NCBI GenBank assembly: GCA_014859465.1
Contig: JACUUF010000030.1
Coordinates: forward strand, 1 to 34,394
Length of the DNA stretch: 34,394 nucleotides
Direction of reading: 5' to 3'
From: Methyloprofundus sp.
Lineage (GTDB): Bacteria; Pseudomonadota; Gammaproteobacteria; Methylococcales; Methylomonadaceae
Under the pieces are notes generated by a model. That model was not told where the DNA came from. It made no database searches and saw only the letters and a program-made list of their open reading frames with translations. Below, in pieces: positions 27,560 through 34,394 of the stretch. The position numbers and the translations under genes were made by a program. Numbering within the stretch: position 1 is the stretch's first letter; every line of letters starts with the position of its first letter.

Positions 27560-28155
27560 GTACGCGCTTTACTCAGCACGCATTAGTGACTGAAGCACAT
27601 AAAACTATTCAAAGCAGACTCTCAGCAAAGAGCATAACGCTTGATGCCACCATGGGCAATGGTCACGACACTTTGTTTTTAGCCAGGCATAGCGCTAAAG
27701 TATATGCTTTTGATATACAACAAGCGGCGCTTGATAGCACCTATCAGCAATTACAAAAGCATCACTTAGCTGATAAAGTAGTCTTAATCCATGAGAGTCA
27801 TGAGCAGCTGCGCCAGCATATTCCAGCAGGTGAAAAAATGGACGTTATTATCTTTAATCTCGGCTATTTACCGCGCGGCAATACGACCATTATCACCAAA
27901 ACTCAGAGTACCTTAAGTGCTTTAAATCAGGCACTTAAAATACTCTCACCCAGCGGCATTATCAGTATTGTATGCTACCCAGGTCATGCGGGTGGGCAGG
28001 AGGAAATGAGTGCGGTGACTGATTGGTATCAACAGTTAGACAGCCATCAATTCGCCATTACTGTTATTCATAGCATGCAAGAAACAGCGCAATCCCCGCG
28101 CCTGTTTGTAATTAAAGCCGTGCAAAATATACTTAACAACCCCGAGAAACCATAA
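27553..28155 (+). CDS. Small class I SAM methyltransferase (YtqB/MnmM-like)
   Basis: The 200-residue protein is a Rossmann-fold methyltransferase with the SAM-binding loop DATMGNGHDTLFLA (about 31-44) and an acidic residue in VYAFDIQ. The opening HALVTEAHKTIQ and the LGYLPRG and VCYPGHAGG segments match the family of B. subtilis YtqB, recently assigned as MnmM, which methylates nm5s2U34 in tRNA. Whether this gammaproteobacterial member does the same is unknown, because most relatives use MnmC for that step. It overlaps nadB by 7 bases and is followed one base later by the next gene. Confidence 0.83.
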   Translation: MLSTRFTQHALVTEAHKTIQSRLSAKSITLDATMGNGHDTLFLARHSAKVYAFDIQQAALDSTYQQLQKHHLADKVVLIHESHEQLRQHIPAGEKMDVIIFNLGYLPRGNTTIITKTQSTLSALNQALKILSPSGIISIVCYPGHAGGQEEMSAVTDWYQQLDSHQFAITVIHSMQETAQSPRLFVIKAVQNILNNPEKP

Positions 28156-28156
28156 A

Positions 28157-28522
28157 ATGGCTTTACTACTCTTTTCTTTACGTCACGTACCTGATGATGA
28201 AGCCGATGACATTCGCGATTTATTAGTAGAAAATCAGCTGAATTTTTATGAAACAAATGCCGGTAATTGGGGGATTTCAATGCCGGCCATCTGGTTATCT
28301 GATGATCAAGACTATGCCAAAGCCCGAAGCTTAATTAATAAATATCAAGAGCAGCGGCGCATTATCTTGCAAGAGGCGTATCAACAACAAAAACAAAGTG
28401 GCGAAGAAAATACATTTTTCAAGAATGTATGGCACAACCCAGCGCAAACGATGGTTTTTATTGCCGCAATAATTTTCGTTATCTATCTATCAATTAAAAT
28501 GGTCTTTGAGTTTGGTTTGTAA
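28157..28522 (+). CDS. Small membrane protein, DUF6164-like
   Basis: No known function. The 121 residues have two parts: an N-terminal soluble domain (about 1-65) resembling the PII-like DUF2007 fold, with HVPDDEADDIRDLL and WLSDDQDYAKA, and a single C-terminal membrane helix (about 97-117) after a charged, glutamine-rich linker. It resembles the DUF6164 group found in several gammaproteobacteria. It starts one base after the methyltransferase stop, so it belongs to the nadB transcript. Family assignment is from memory of the pattern and moderately sure. Confidence 0.75.
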   Translation: MALLLFSLRHVPDDEADDIRDLLVENQLNFYETNAGNWGISMPAIWLSDDQDYAKARSLINKYQEQRRIILQEAYQQQKQSGEENTFFKNVWHNPAQTMVFIAAIIFVIYLSIKMVFEFGL

Positions 28523-28554
28523 ATTGAATACGCTTAACTAATCCGATTCAATTT
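28521..28554. terminator. Inverted repeat between convergent genes
   Basis: AAATTGAAT at 28521-28529 pairs perfectly with ATTCAATTT at 28546-28554 (9 bp, 16-nt loop). It spans the 15-base gap between the DUF6164-like gene and the EAL-protein gene and includes the last codons of the latter. The stem is AT-rich and the evidence for termination is weak. Confidence 0.3.
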
Positions 28555-30403
28555 GACTTATCTTTTCGCCAAACCAACTTGCAAAGCGCTTAGGTTTGGC
28601 ACTTTGTCTTATTAATCCATCCAATGCAATAGAACTGGTTGCCAGTAACGCCTGTTCAGGCTTGCCAAAAATATAGCCTTGTGCCATATCTATACCCAGC
28701 TCTTTTAACTTAGCAATAACTTCGGGTGTTTCAACAAATTCTGCAATGGTTTTTTTTCCCAAATTTGTAGCAATCTCGGCCATAGATTTGACTAAAACCT
28801 GATCAGTCTCATCATAAATTAAATTGCGAATAAACTGACCGTCAATTTTCACAAAATCGACAGGAAAGGTTTTTAAATAATTAAAAGAACAAAAACCAGC
28901 ACCAAAATCATCCAAAGCAAATTTGCAACCCAAAGAGCGAATTTCTGCAATCATTTGGCGTGTTTGTTCAAAGTTTTCAACAGCGGCTGTTTCAGTAATC
29001 TCAAAAGTAAGTCGACTAGCACTTACCCAAGTCAGTAATAATTTTTCTTTTAAGGTAGGTAACAAGGTGTCATCCTGAAAAGCAAAACTAGAAAGATTAA
29101 TAGCGAGCGATATTTTAGATGTCTCAGGAAGTTTCGCCAGGAAATCAATAGCATTTTCCACTACCCATTGATCAATACTATGAATCAAGCCCATGCGCTC
29201 AGCAACAGGAATAAATTCAGCCGGGCTAATCACTTCATTATCTAACCCGCGCATACGAATTAAAACTTCATAGTGAGAAACAATACCACTACTTAAATGA
29301 ACAACAGGTTGAAATACGAGAAAAAAATTTTTCTCCAAAAGTGCTTTTTTAATTAATGGAACCCAATATAAATCCTTATTACGCTCCTGCACTTTAGTAT
29401 CAGCCTCATTATAAGACCACACCATATTTCGGCCATGCTCCTTAGCCATACGACAAGCTTGCCTTGCCCTAGAAATTACTTCATTGGGGTGATAATCAGC
29501 CGTTACCGTATTAACGGATGCAATACCAATGGATAGTGACGTGTTGTAGCACACATCACCACTAGAGAACTTAAGTTGATAAACGGTTTTTCTCAAGTGC
29601 TCGGCAAATTGCTTAATTTCTTGTGCCGCTTTATTTTCCAGAAAAAGGCAAAACTCATCAGCACCAATCCGAGCGAATAAATCACTTTTACAAGTCAGCT
29701 TTCTAATAATTGTGACGACTTCTACCAATAACCTGTCGCCAACGTCGAAGCCTTCCAGCTCATTAACCAAGCTAAACCGGTCAAGATTAATAAAAATTAA
29801 TGCGCCTTCTTGTTTACGCATTGGACTACGACCAAGAATCAGGCGCAATTGACCTTCAAAATTCCGTCGATTCATTAAGCCGGTCAATTCATCATGACCG
29901 ACTAAATATTTCAACTTTGCATCAACAATCTTTCTTTCCGCCAACTCTGTAATTAACAACTCTTCCTGTTTACGCCTAAGATGGCGCTCATGCATCATCA
30001 TCAACTGAAAACCAACTGCGTCTAACAGTACCGAGTAATTAATAGGCAAAAGCATTCTGTGAATTAAAGCTTGAGCATTAAACTCGCTATTTTCTATATT
30101 ATCTTTCTGATCATCCGCAGCCAAAATAACAAAGGGTATCAATGAAGCCTCATTACTTGATAGCACCTTACACATTTCCAGCACATTACATTGCGGCAAC
30201 TGCTCATTAACAATAAGTAAGCCAATCTTCTCGGCCGCATCATAATATGACCTAAGAATTTCATAGACTTGCATACCATCCAAGGCAATTTTGATATTTA
30301 AAAATCCATGATTATTGAGATTTAGCTTTATCTCAGCGCGCAACTGCTGATCACTTTCAGCAATAATAATGACTTTCTCTTTTAGTTGTTTAGAAATAAC
30401 CAT
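28538..30403 (-). CDS. Degenerate receiver - GGDEF-like - EAL signalling protein
   Basis: A 621-residue cytoplasmic protein of the cyclic-di-GMP family. Residues 8-130 fold like a response-regulator receiver but have lost its key positions: Asn66 instead of the phosphoacceptor Asp, Ala95 instead of Thr/Ser, Leu119 instead of Lys before Pro120. A short helical linker (about 135-165) leads to a GGDEF domain (about 168-330) with GADEF at 247-251 and no RxxD inhibitory site (Cys238 replaces Arg). The EAL domain (about 350-600) looks complete: EVL (379-381), INLS, FEITET, DDFGAG (498-503), KID (519-521) and EFVE. The likely net activity is c-di-GMP breakdown; cyclase activity is doubtful. Monocistronic; no sensor gene is adjacent. 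Confidence 0.9.
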   Translation of the reverse strand: MVISKQLKEKVIIIAESDQQLRAEIKLNLNNHGFLNIKIALDGMQVYEILRSYYDAAEKIGLLIVNEQLPQCNVLEMCKVLSSNEASLIPFVILAADDQKDNIENSEFNAQALIHRMLLPINYSVLLDAVGFQLMMMHERHLRRKQEELLITELAERKIVDAKLKYLVGHDELTGLMNRRNFEGQLRLILGRSPMRKQEGALIFINLDRFSLVNELEGFDVGDRLLVEVVTIIRKLTCKSDLFARIGADEFCLFLENKAAQEIKQFAEHLRKTVYQLKFSSGDVCYNTSLSIGIASVNTVTADYHPNEVISRARQACRMAKEHGRNMVWSYNEADTKVQERNKDLYWVPLIKKALLEKNFFLVFQPVVHLSSGIVSHYEVLIRMRGLDNEVISPAEFIPVAERMGLIHSIDQWVVENAIDFLAKLPETSKISLAINLSSFAFQDDTLLPTLKEKLLLTWVSASRLTFEITETAAVENFEQTRQMIAEIRSLGCKFALDDFGAGFCSFNYLKTFPVDFVKIDGQFIRNLIYDETDQVLVKSMAEIATNLGKKTIAEFVETPEVIAKLKELGIDMAQGYIFGKPEQALLATSSIALDGLIRQSAKPKRFASWFGEKISQIESD

Positions 30404-30626
30404 AGATACATTTTTACATAATGAGCATTAACAACATTTAATTTCCTATATTAGCCCGAAAATCTTATCATCGTATATAAGAAATGTATTCCTCAGACAA
30501 GCGCACTTAATTTTTAAGGCAAAAATCATAATCAACAATACAAATAACAAACAGCAATTTTCATTATGACTCCGATCTACAGGACTTCAGGTTACTGCCA
30601 TTCCTAGCAATCTGATAGTTTCGGGT
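30404..30626. other. Intergenic region upstream of the EAL-protein gene
   Basis: 223 bases, AT-rich, between the TrmH-family gene and the EAL-protein gene, both on the minus strand. It presumably holds the promoter of the latter. I see no small frame, repeat or RNA gene that I can support. Confidence 0.4.
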
Positions 30627-31172
30627 TTAATTAAATCCAGAGTCCTTATTTACTAAAGACACCTGCAAAGTATTATTCCTATCACGGCTGGCGCGGATTA
30701 ACTCATTGCTTTCAATCCTTTGAGCAGATTTTGCTAACCTATCATAAAGCACCACATTGACTGTTGCCGCTAGATTCATACAGCCGACAGTAGGCACGTA
30801 AACGACGGCATCGGCCTTATCTATTATATCTTGGCTAATCGTGCCATCCTCTGAACCAAAAATATACAGCGCCTGCTTTGGATGCTGATATTCAGGTAAA
30901 GAAATCGCATTCTCAGCAAATTCTATACACACTATTTTCATATTATCAGGCGCCTCATTGATCAAACTTGCTACTTTTGCAATAGGGACATTCTGACCAA
31001 TCTGTCGACTGGTATTAACCGCCTGCGTCTGAAATTCTAAGGCTCGTAAGTAACGCTCCCCAGTAAAGAAAACACTATCAACACGATAATTACCTGCTGC
31101 ACGCATTACCGAGCCAACATTATCCGGACTCTTAGGGTTAACTAAGCCAATACTTACTTTTGATTCTTGCAT
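30627..31172 (-). CDS. TrmH-family (SpoU) RNA 2'-O-methyltransferase
   Basis: SPOUT-fold enzyme predicted to methylate a ribose 2'-OH in rRNA or tRNA. The 181-residue protein is a single SpoU domain with the N-terminal motif NPKSPDNVGSVMRAA (motif 1, containing the conserved Asn and Arg), the middle motif YIFGSEDGT and the knot motif VGCMNLAATVNVVLYDR. There is no N-terminal substrate-binding domain, so target RNA cannot be named. It stands between corA and the EAL-protein gene on the same strand, about 90 bases after corA. Confidence 0.88.
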   Translation of the reverse strand: MQESKVSIGLVNPKSPDNVGSVMRAAGNYRVDSVFFTGERYLRALEFQTQAVNTSRQIGQNVPIAKVASLINEAPDNMKIVCIEFAENAISLPEYQHPKQALYIFGSEDGTISQDIIDKADAVVYVPTVGCMNLAATVNVVLYDRLAKSAQRIESNELIRASRDRNNTLQVSLVNKDSGFN

Positions 31173-31263
31173 TTTTGTTGAAAACCTAGATGATTAATAT
31201 GGTATTTAAAGCCGGCCACACTTACACTAAAAAACAAAAGTACTGAAAACATCCAGCTCATTA

Positions 31264-32235
31264 TTACAACCACTTAACTTTGCGAAAAATAATTAACAAA
31301 CTAAGCGCAACCAATATCATCATACCCAACAATGCATAATAGCCATTTTTATAATGCAATTCAGGCATATGTTCAAAATTCATTCCATAAATGCCTGCCA
31401 TAAAGGTTAATGGCACAAAAATCACCGTTACTACGGTTAAAATTTTCATAATATTATTCAAATGATGCGAGGCAAGAGATATATAACTCTCCATCAAATC
31501 AGTCACCAGCTCAGTATAAAGACTAGACAAACTACTAGCTCGCTCTAAGCGTTCATAAATATCGACAATGTCATGATCAAGCGATTTATCGATAGAGTAA
31601 TCAGCACTCTCTTTCAGTACGCCAAATAGCTGCACTTGATAGATTAAATAACGGCGCATTTTTTTCAAACGCGTCCGGTAGTCACTTAACTCATGCAATA
31701 GCGTATCTTTCGGTTGCACTTGTATTTCATCTTCCAACTGATCCAATCGAGGTTCAAGATCAAGTAAAATATCTAAATAACGATCCACGACAAGACGAAT
31801 TAAATCTAAAGCGAGTGCAAAAGCGCCCTTACTCCATAATTTTCCTGATGCGCCTACCTTCGCCCACAAGGCATCTGTACTAATTGAATTGCTAGAGTGC
31901 CGCGTAATTATAAAGCGTTGTGCAACAAAAATAGCCAGTTGAATAGTACCAAAATCTAAACTATCCGATTGCGCATCTAGGCCCTTTAACAAAAGAAACA
32001 CAACTTCATCAAAACGCTCTAATTTAGGCGGATGTCTTTGCCTTTGCGCATCTTCAATTGCCAAAGGATGTAATCCAAATGTTTCTTCCAAAAAGCAACG
32101 TTCACTGTCAACAGGGTTGTCTTGTAAATCCACCCAAATTTTTAATGACTCATCTGCTGACCAGCGTTCTATTAACTCTGCACCACCTACTTCAATTTGC
32201 TCTGTTATTGGATTAAAAAGCTGCACTCTAATCAT
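31264..32235 (-). CDS. corA: CorA-family divalent metal transporter
   Basis: Inner-membrane pentameric channel for Mg2+ (or Co2+/Ni2+). The 323-residue protein has a large N-terminal cytoplasmic domain, a long stalk helix (about 190-260) and two C-terminal membrane helices, with the signature GMN at the end of the first (GIYGMNFEHMPEL) and the basic C-terminal tail RKVKWL. Zn exporters of the ZntB type share the fold and GMN motif, so Mg specificity is the likely but not certain reading. It follows the MIF-like gene on the same strand after about 120 bases. Confidence 0.9.
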   Translation of the reverse strand: MIRVQLFNPITEQIEVGGAELIERWSADESLKIWVDLQDNPVDSERCFLEETFGLHPLAIEDAQRQRHPPKLERFDEVVFLLLKGLDAQSDSLDFGTIQLAIFVAQRFIITRHSSNSISTDALWAKVGASGKLWSKGAFALALDLIRLVVDRYLDILLDLEPRLDQLEDEIQVQPKDTLLHELSDYRTRLKKMRRYLIYQVQLFGVLKESADYSIDKSLDHDIVDIYERLERASSLSSLYTELVTDLMESYISLASHHLNNIMKILTVVTVIFVPLTFMAGIYGMNFEHMPELHYKNGYYALLGMMILVALSLLIIFRKVKWL

Positions 32236-32356
32236 TTGCTTGATTCCACTTTAAATTGTCTAATGCCGTATGAAACACTAGTGAAATACGAGGATTTAAG
32301 ATACAGCTTCCCATGTTTCAGTTTGCGCTCTACAAGTCGCAAGGTTTGATCTAGAT

Positions 32357-32704
32357 TTAACCAAAAGTTGAACTATTCCAGCCCCAGTATTCGGCTGGGC
32401 AATTGCTAAACTCTATATAAATACGCTCAGCACTCAGTTGCAAACATATACTTAATAATTCACTAATTGATTTTGATAATGACTTTGCTTGTGCTGTTGA
32501 TAAACCAATACTCTTACATTCAACGAAAGCTAAAGACTCAGTGCTACCACCAAACATCATATTTCTATCACCTTGCACATCTATCATGACATAACGCTCT
32601 GGCTTACTCGTTTCATGTGCAAGTAACTGGGACAGCTCACTCATTAAAACGGATGTTTTTTCGCTGTCAATAACAACATTGGTACGTAATTTCATAAAAG
32701 GCAT
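32357..32704 (-). CDS. MIF-like tautomerase
   Basis: Member of the tautomerase superfamily most like macrophage migration inhibitory factor, with possible phenylpyruvate or dopachrome tautomerase activity. The 115-residue length is typical. Pro2, which becomes the N-terminal catalytic base after Met removal, is present. The family segments YVMIDV, MMFGGSTESLAFVECKSIG, the IYIEF strand and the C-terminal WGWNSSTFG are visible. Similar proteins occur in some cyanobacteria and proteobacteria; the physiological substrate is not known. Confidence 0.87.
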   Translation of the reverse strand: MPFMKLRTNVVIDSEKTSVLMSELSQLLAHETSKPERYVMIDVQGDRNMMFGGSTESLAFVECKSIGLSTAQAKSLSKSISELLSICLQLSAERIYIEFSNCPAEYWGWNSSTFG

Positions 32705-32957
32705 AACTGTTTCCTTAATCTAAATGCAATGATCATAAAATACAAATAATAAGCGCTCTTAGTCAAAAAAACGCTAGGTTAATGATTAAATTGGATTTTA
32801 GTTTAGCATAATTTAGTCTAAAGCCGACAACTAGCAAGCGCTAATACCATTACTCATTTTGCCCTAAATACTACATTAGTGTATCCTTAATTAAACTATG
32901 TTAATAAGGCATATCCCCTATTTTTTAATCTATTTCTAATAATCAAAGAGGTTTAAT
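32705..32957. other. Divergent region between MIF-like and oxidase genes
   Basis: 253 bases, AT-rich, which must contain the promoters of the oxidase operon (plus) and the MIF-like gene (minus). The hexamer AGCGCT occurs twice within a similar context (AAGCGCT). I see no clear FNR or other named operator and no gene. Confidence 0.4.
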
Positions 32958-33110
32958 ATGAACGAAATAAGTGATGAAGAGCGCAAAAAAATACTCGAAA
33001 GTCCGCCCATAGGCACGTGGGTATTAATGTTATCTGTTGGCGGTGGAATGGTTGCCGCTTGGTTATTTTTATATTACGGGGTATTTCTATCTCGTGGCAT
33101 GATTAATTAA
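32958..33110 (+). CDS. Cytochrome oxidase subunit IIa (50 residues)
   Basis: A 50-codon frame with a ribosome site (AGAGG) before its ATG and a charged head (residues 1-14), then PPIGTW and one membrane helix (about 21-44) ending FLSRG. This pattern, and its place directly before subunit II, match the small subunit IIa of B-type (ba3-like) haem-copper oxidases, whose Thermus counterpart is CbaD. It ends 8 bases before subunit II. It would be missed by a minimum-length filter. Confidence 0.75.
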   Translation: MNEISDEERKKILESPPIGTWVLMLSVGGGMVAAWLFLYYGVFLSRGMIN

Positions 33111-33118
33111 GGTGAAAT

Positions 33119-33676
33119 ATGCATATTGATCCTTTAGAAAAAAAATGGGTGCTTATTTCTCTCGGCATGGTCTCCTTATTTGTCGCTATTATTATGATAG
33201 ATGCTTTATTTCATGGCGTGAATGCGCCCAGCAATGTAGAGACCATTGATTCACGAAAAATTCATTTAAGTAAGGAATTTAACGAAGATAACTTAGGCGT
33301 ACAAGTCGCTGACAATGGCGATATTACCGTGCGTATGGTTGCCGGCCGCTATGCTTTCTTCCCTAAGCAAATCATTTTACCAACAGAAACCAAAGTTACT
33401 TTTCGCTGGGTAAGTATGGATGTATTGCATGGCGTACATATGCCTATGACTAACATGAGCACTATGATTGTTCCCGGTTATGTTGCCCAAGTAGAAAGCT
33501 CTTTCCCTCGCCCCGGCGAATATCCAATACTCTGTAATGAATATTGTGGTTTAGGCCATGATCATATGTGGAGTAAAGCCTTGGTCATTGAAAAAGAAGA
33601 GTGGGCAGCGAGTAGAGCCACGCAAAATGCTATGTTAAACACAGCGATAGAAGATGAAGGAAGCAATAATGAATGA
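33119..33676 (+). CDS. Cytochrome c oxidase subunit II (ba3-like, CuA)
   Basis: Carries the binuclear CuA centre that takes electrons from cytochrome c. The 185-residue protein has one N-terminal membrane helix (about 10-32) and a periplasmic cupredoxin domain. CuA ligands visible are H104, C139, C143, H147 and M150 (CNEYCGLGHDHM), with E141 between the cysteines. One-helix topology and the short length indicate the B-type rather than the A-type oxidase. A good ribosome site (AGGTGA) precedes it; it overlaps the subunit I start by 8 bases. Confidence 0.93.
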   Translation: MHIDPLEKKWVLISLGMVSLFVAIIMIDALFHGVNAPSNVETIDSRKIHLSKEFNEDNLGVQVADNGDITVRMVAGRYAFFPKQIILPTETKVTFRWVSMDVLHGVHMPMTNMSTMIVPGYVAQVESSFPRPGEYPILCNEYCGLGHDHMWSKALVIEKEEWAASRATQNAMLNTAIEDEGSNNE

Positions 33677-34394
33677 TGCAACAGCAAAAAATCTAGCGCT
33701 TAGCCACATGTGGGTAGCGTTTGCAGCGTTTATCGTTGCTTGTTTTATGGGCGAATTTCAAGTTTTAGAGCGGAGCGGATTATTTGAATCCCTTACTTCT
33801 ATTAGCGTCTATTTCGCTTCCGTCAGTACGCATGGTGTCTTAATGGCCTTTGTATTAACCACCTTTTTCATTATGGGTTTTGGTTATTACACGGCAAGCA
33901 ACTCGCTAAATGTACCCGTATGGAATCCTAAATTAGCTTGGGCTGGTTTTGGTATAGCACTGACTGGCGTAGTCATAGCGGCAGTGCCACTACTCAGTGG
34001 TTTAGCTTCGGTACTCTATACTTTTTACCCACCGGTAACCGCGCATGCCGCCTTTTATATTGGAGCGACTTTATTAGTTGTCGGTTCATGGGTTTGGTGT
34101 GCCATTATGATCGTTATGTTTTACCAATGGAAAAAAGCTAACCCAGGTAAAACAGTGCCGTTAGCCATGTTTGCGACCACAGCGAATGCACTTTTATGGT
34201 TATGGACCAGCGCAGGTGTCGCTGCAGAAGTTTTATTTCAATTAATTCCTTTAGCTTTAGGCTTAATGGATACGCTTGATCCTGGGCTAGCCAGAACCTT
34301 ATTTGCCTGGACTTTACATCCGATTGTTTATTTCTGGTTAATTCCTGCTTATATCGCATTTTATGTATTTGTCCCTAAACAAGCTGGCAGCTAT
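33669..34394 (+). CDS. Cytochrome c oxidase subunit I (ba3-like), 3' end missing
   Basis: Catalytic proton-pumping subunit that reduces oxygen; cut by the right edge after 242 codons. The N-terminal half is visible: His55 in STHGVLMA is a low-spin haem ligand, and H217-P-I-V-Y221 in HPIVYFWLIPAY is the CuB histidine with its cross-linked tyrosine. HPIVYFWL and the following PKQAG are as in the Thermus ba3 enzyme rather than the HPEVY of A-type oxidases. The start ATG at 33669 lies within the end of subunit II (8-base overlap), and the frame is open throughout. Confidence 0.9.
   Translation, partial: MNDATAKNLALSHMWVAFAAFIVACFMGEFQVLERSGLFESLTSISVYFASVSTHGVLMAFVLTTFFIMGFGYYTASNSLNVPVWNPKLAWAGFGIALTGVVIAAVPLLSGLASVLYTFYPPVTAHAAFYIGATLLVVGSWVWCAIMIVMFYQWKKANPGKTVPLAMFATTANALLWLWTSAGVAAEVLFQLIPLALGLMDTLDPGLARTLFAWTLHPIVYFWLIPAYIAFYVFVPKQAGSY

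Noticed and set aside
32236-32356. TTGCG...CGCAA inverted repeat as terminator of the MIF-like gene
   Set aside because: Only 5 bp of stem with a 10-base loop and no U-tract; too weak to list.
34138-34359. Minus-strand frame opposite the oxidase subunit I gene, and the plus-strand frame at 33938-34141
   Set aside because: Subunit I is continuous and rich in family motifs through this stretch; the other frames are shadows.
1-34394. Mobile elements, prophage, CRISPR array, toxin-antitoxin or defence genes
   Set aside because: I found no transposase, integrase, cas or phage-like product, no regularly spaced repeats and no tRNA that could serve as an attachment site.

Overview
The window reads as ordinary chromosome of a gammaproteobacterium with AT-leaning base composition. 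Evidence for this is the queG | nnr-tsaE-amidase arrangement and the cysM-rlmD pairing, both familiar from gammaproteobacterial chromosomes, together with a split Sox locus (soxXYZA without soxB). The gene mix (glycogen cluster, Sox genes, a B-type haem-copper oxidase) would fit a sulfur-oxidising or a methanotrophic lineage; the sequence alone does not decide between them. I see no mobile element, prophage, CRISPR array, tRNA or rRNA, and no gap between genes longer than 300 bases.

Layout. (1) 1-6032: cell-wall amidase, tsaE and nnr on the minus strand, divergent from queG; then a TolC-type outer-membrane channel. (2) 6039-8884, minus: cysM, rlmD and a short L,D-transpeptidase, ending in an intrinsic terminator that overlaps the last codons of the transpeptidase. 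(3) 8953-17131: glycogen metabolism. malQ, a GH57 enzyme and glgC lie on minus, divergent from glgB-glgA on plus. ADP-glucose is made by GlgC, polymerised by GlgA, branched by GlgB, and the polymer or its fragments are handled by MalQ and GH57. (4) 17150-17186: a perfect 17-bp inverted repeat between glgA and a small unknown lipoprotein gene. (5) 17663-22295, plus: a tight seven-gene unit thiD-thiE-soxX-soxY-soxZ-soxA-moeA, most joints being ATGA overlaps. It encodes the haem c SoxAX complex and the SoxYZ carrier of thiosulfate oxidation, flanked by thiamin and molybdenum-cofactor genes. (6) 22363-25731, minus: a large MscK/MscM-type mechanosensitive channel with a TTG start. (7) 25949-28522, plus: nadB, a small SAM methyltransferase and a small membrane protein. 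(8) 28538-32704, minus: a REC-like/GGDEF-like/EAL protein, a TrmH-family RNA methyltransferase, CorA and a MIF-like tautomerase. (9) 32958 to the right edge, plus: a ba3-like cytochrome oxidase operon consisting of a 50-residue subunit IIa, subunit II with the CuA site, and subunit I cut by the window end.

The most notable points are the thi-sox-moe operon with a possibly lipid-anchored SoxX, the reuse of the conserved SoxY GGCGG codons as the soxZ ribosome-binding site, the degenerate signalling domains of the EAL protein, and the 50-residue oxidase subunit. I did not find a convincing undescribed defence or mobile system.
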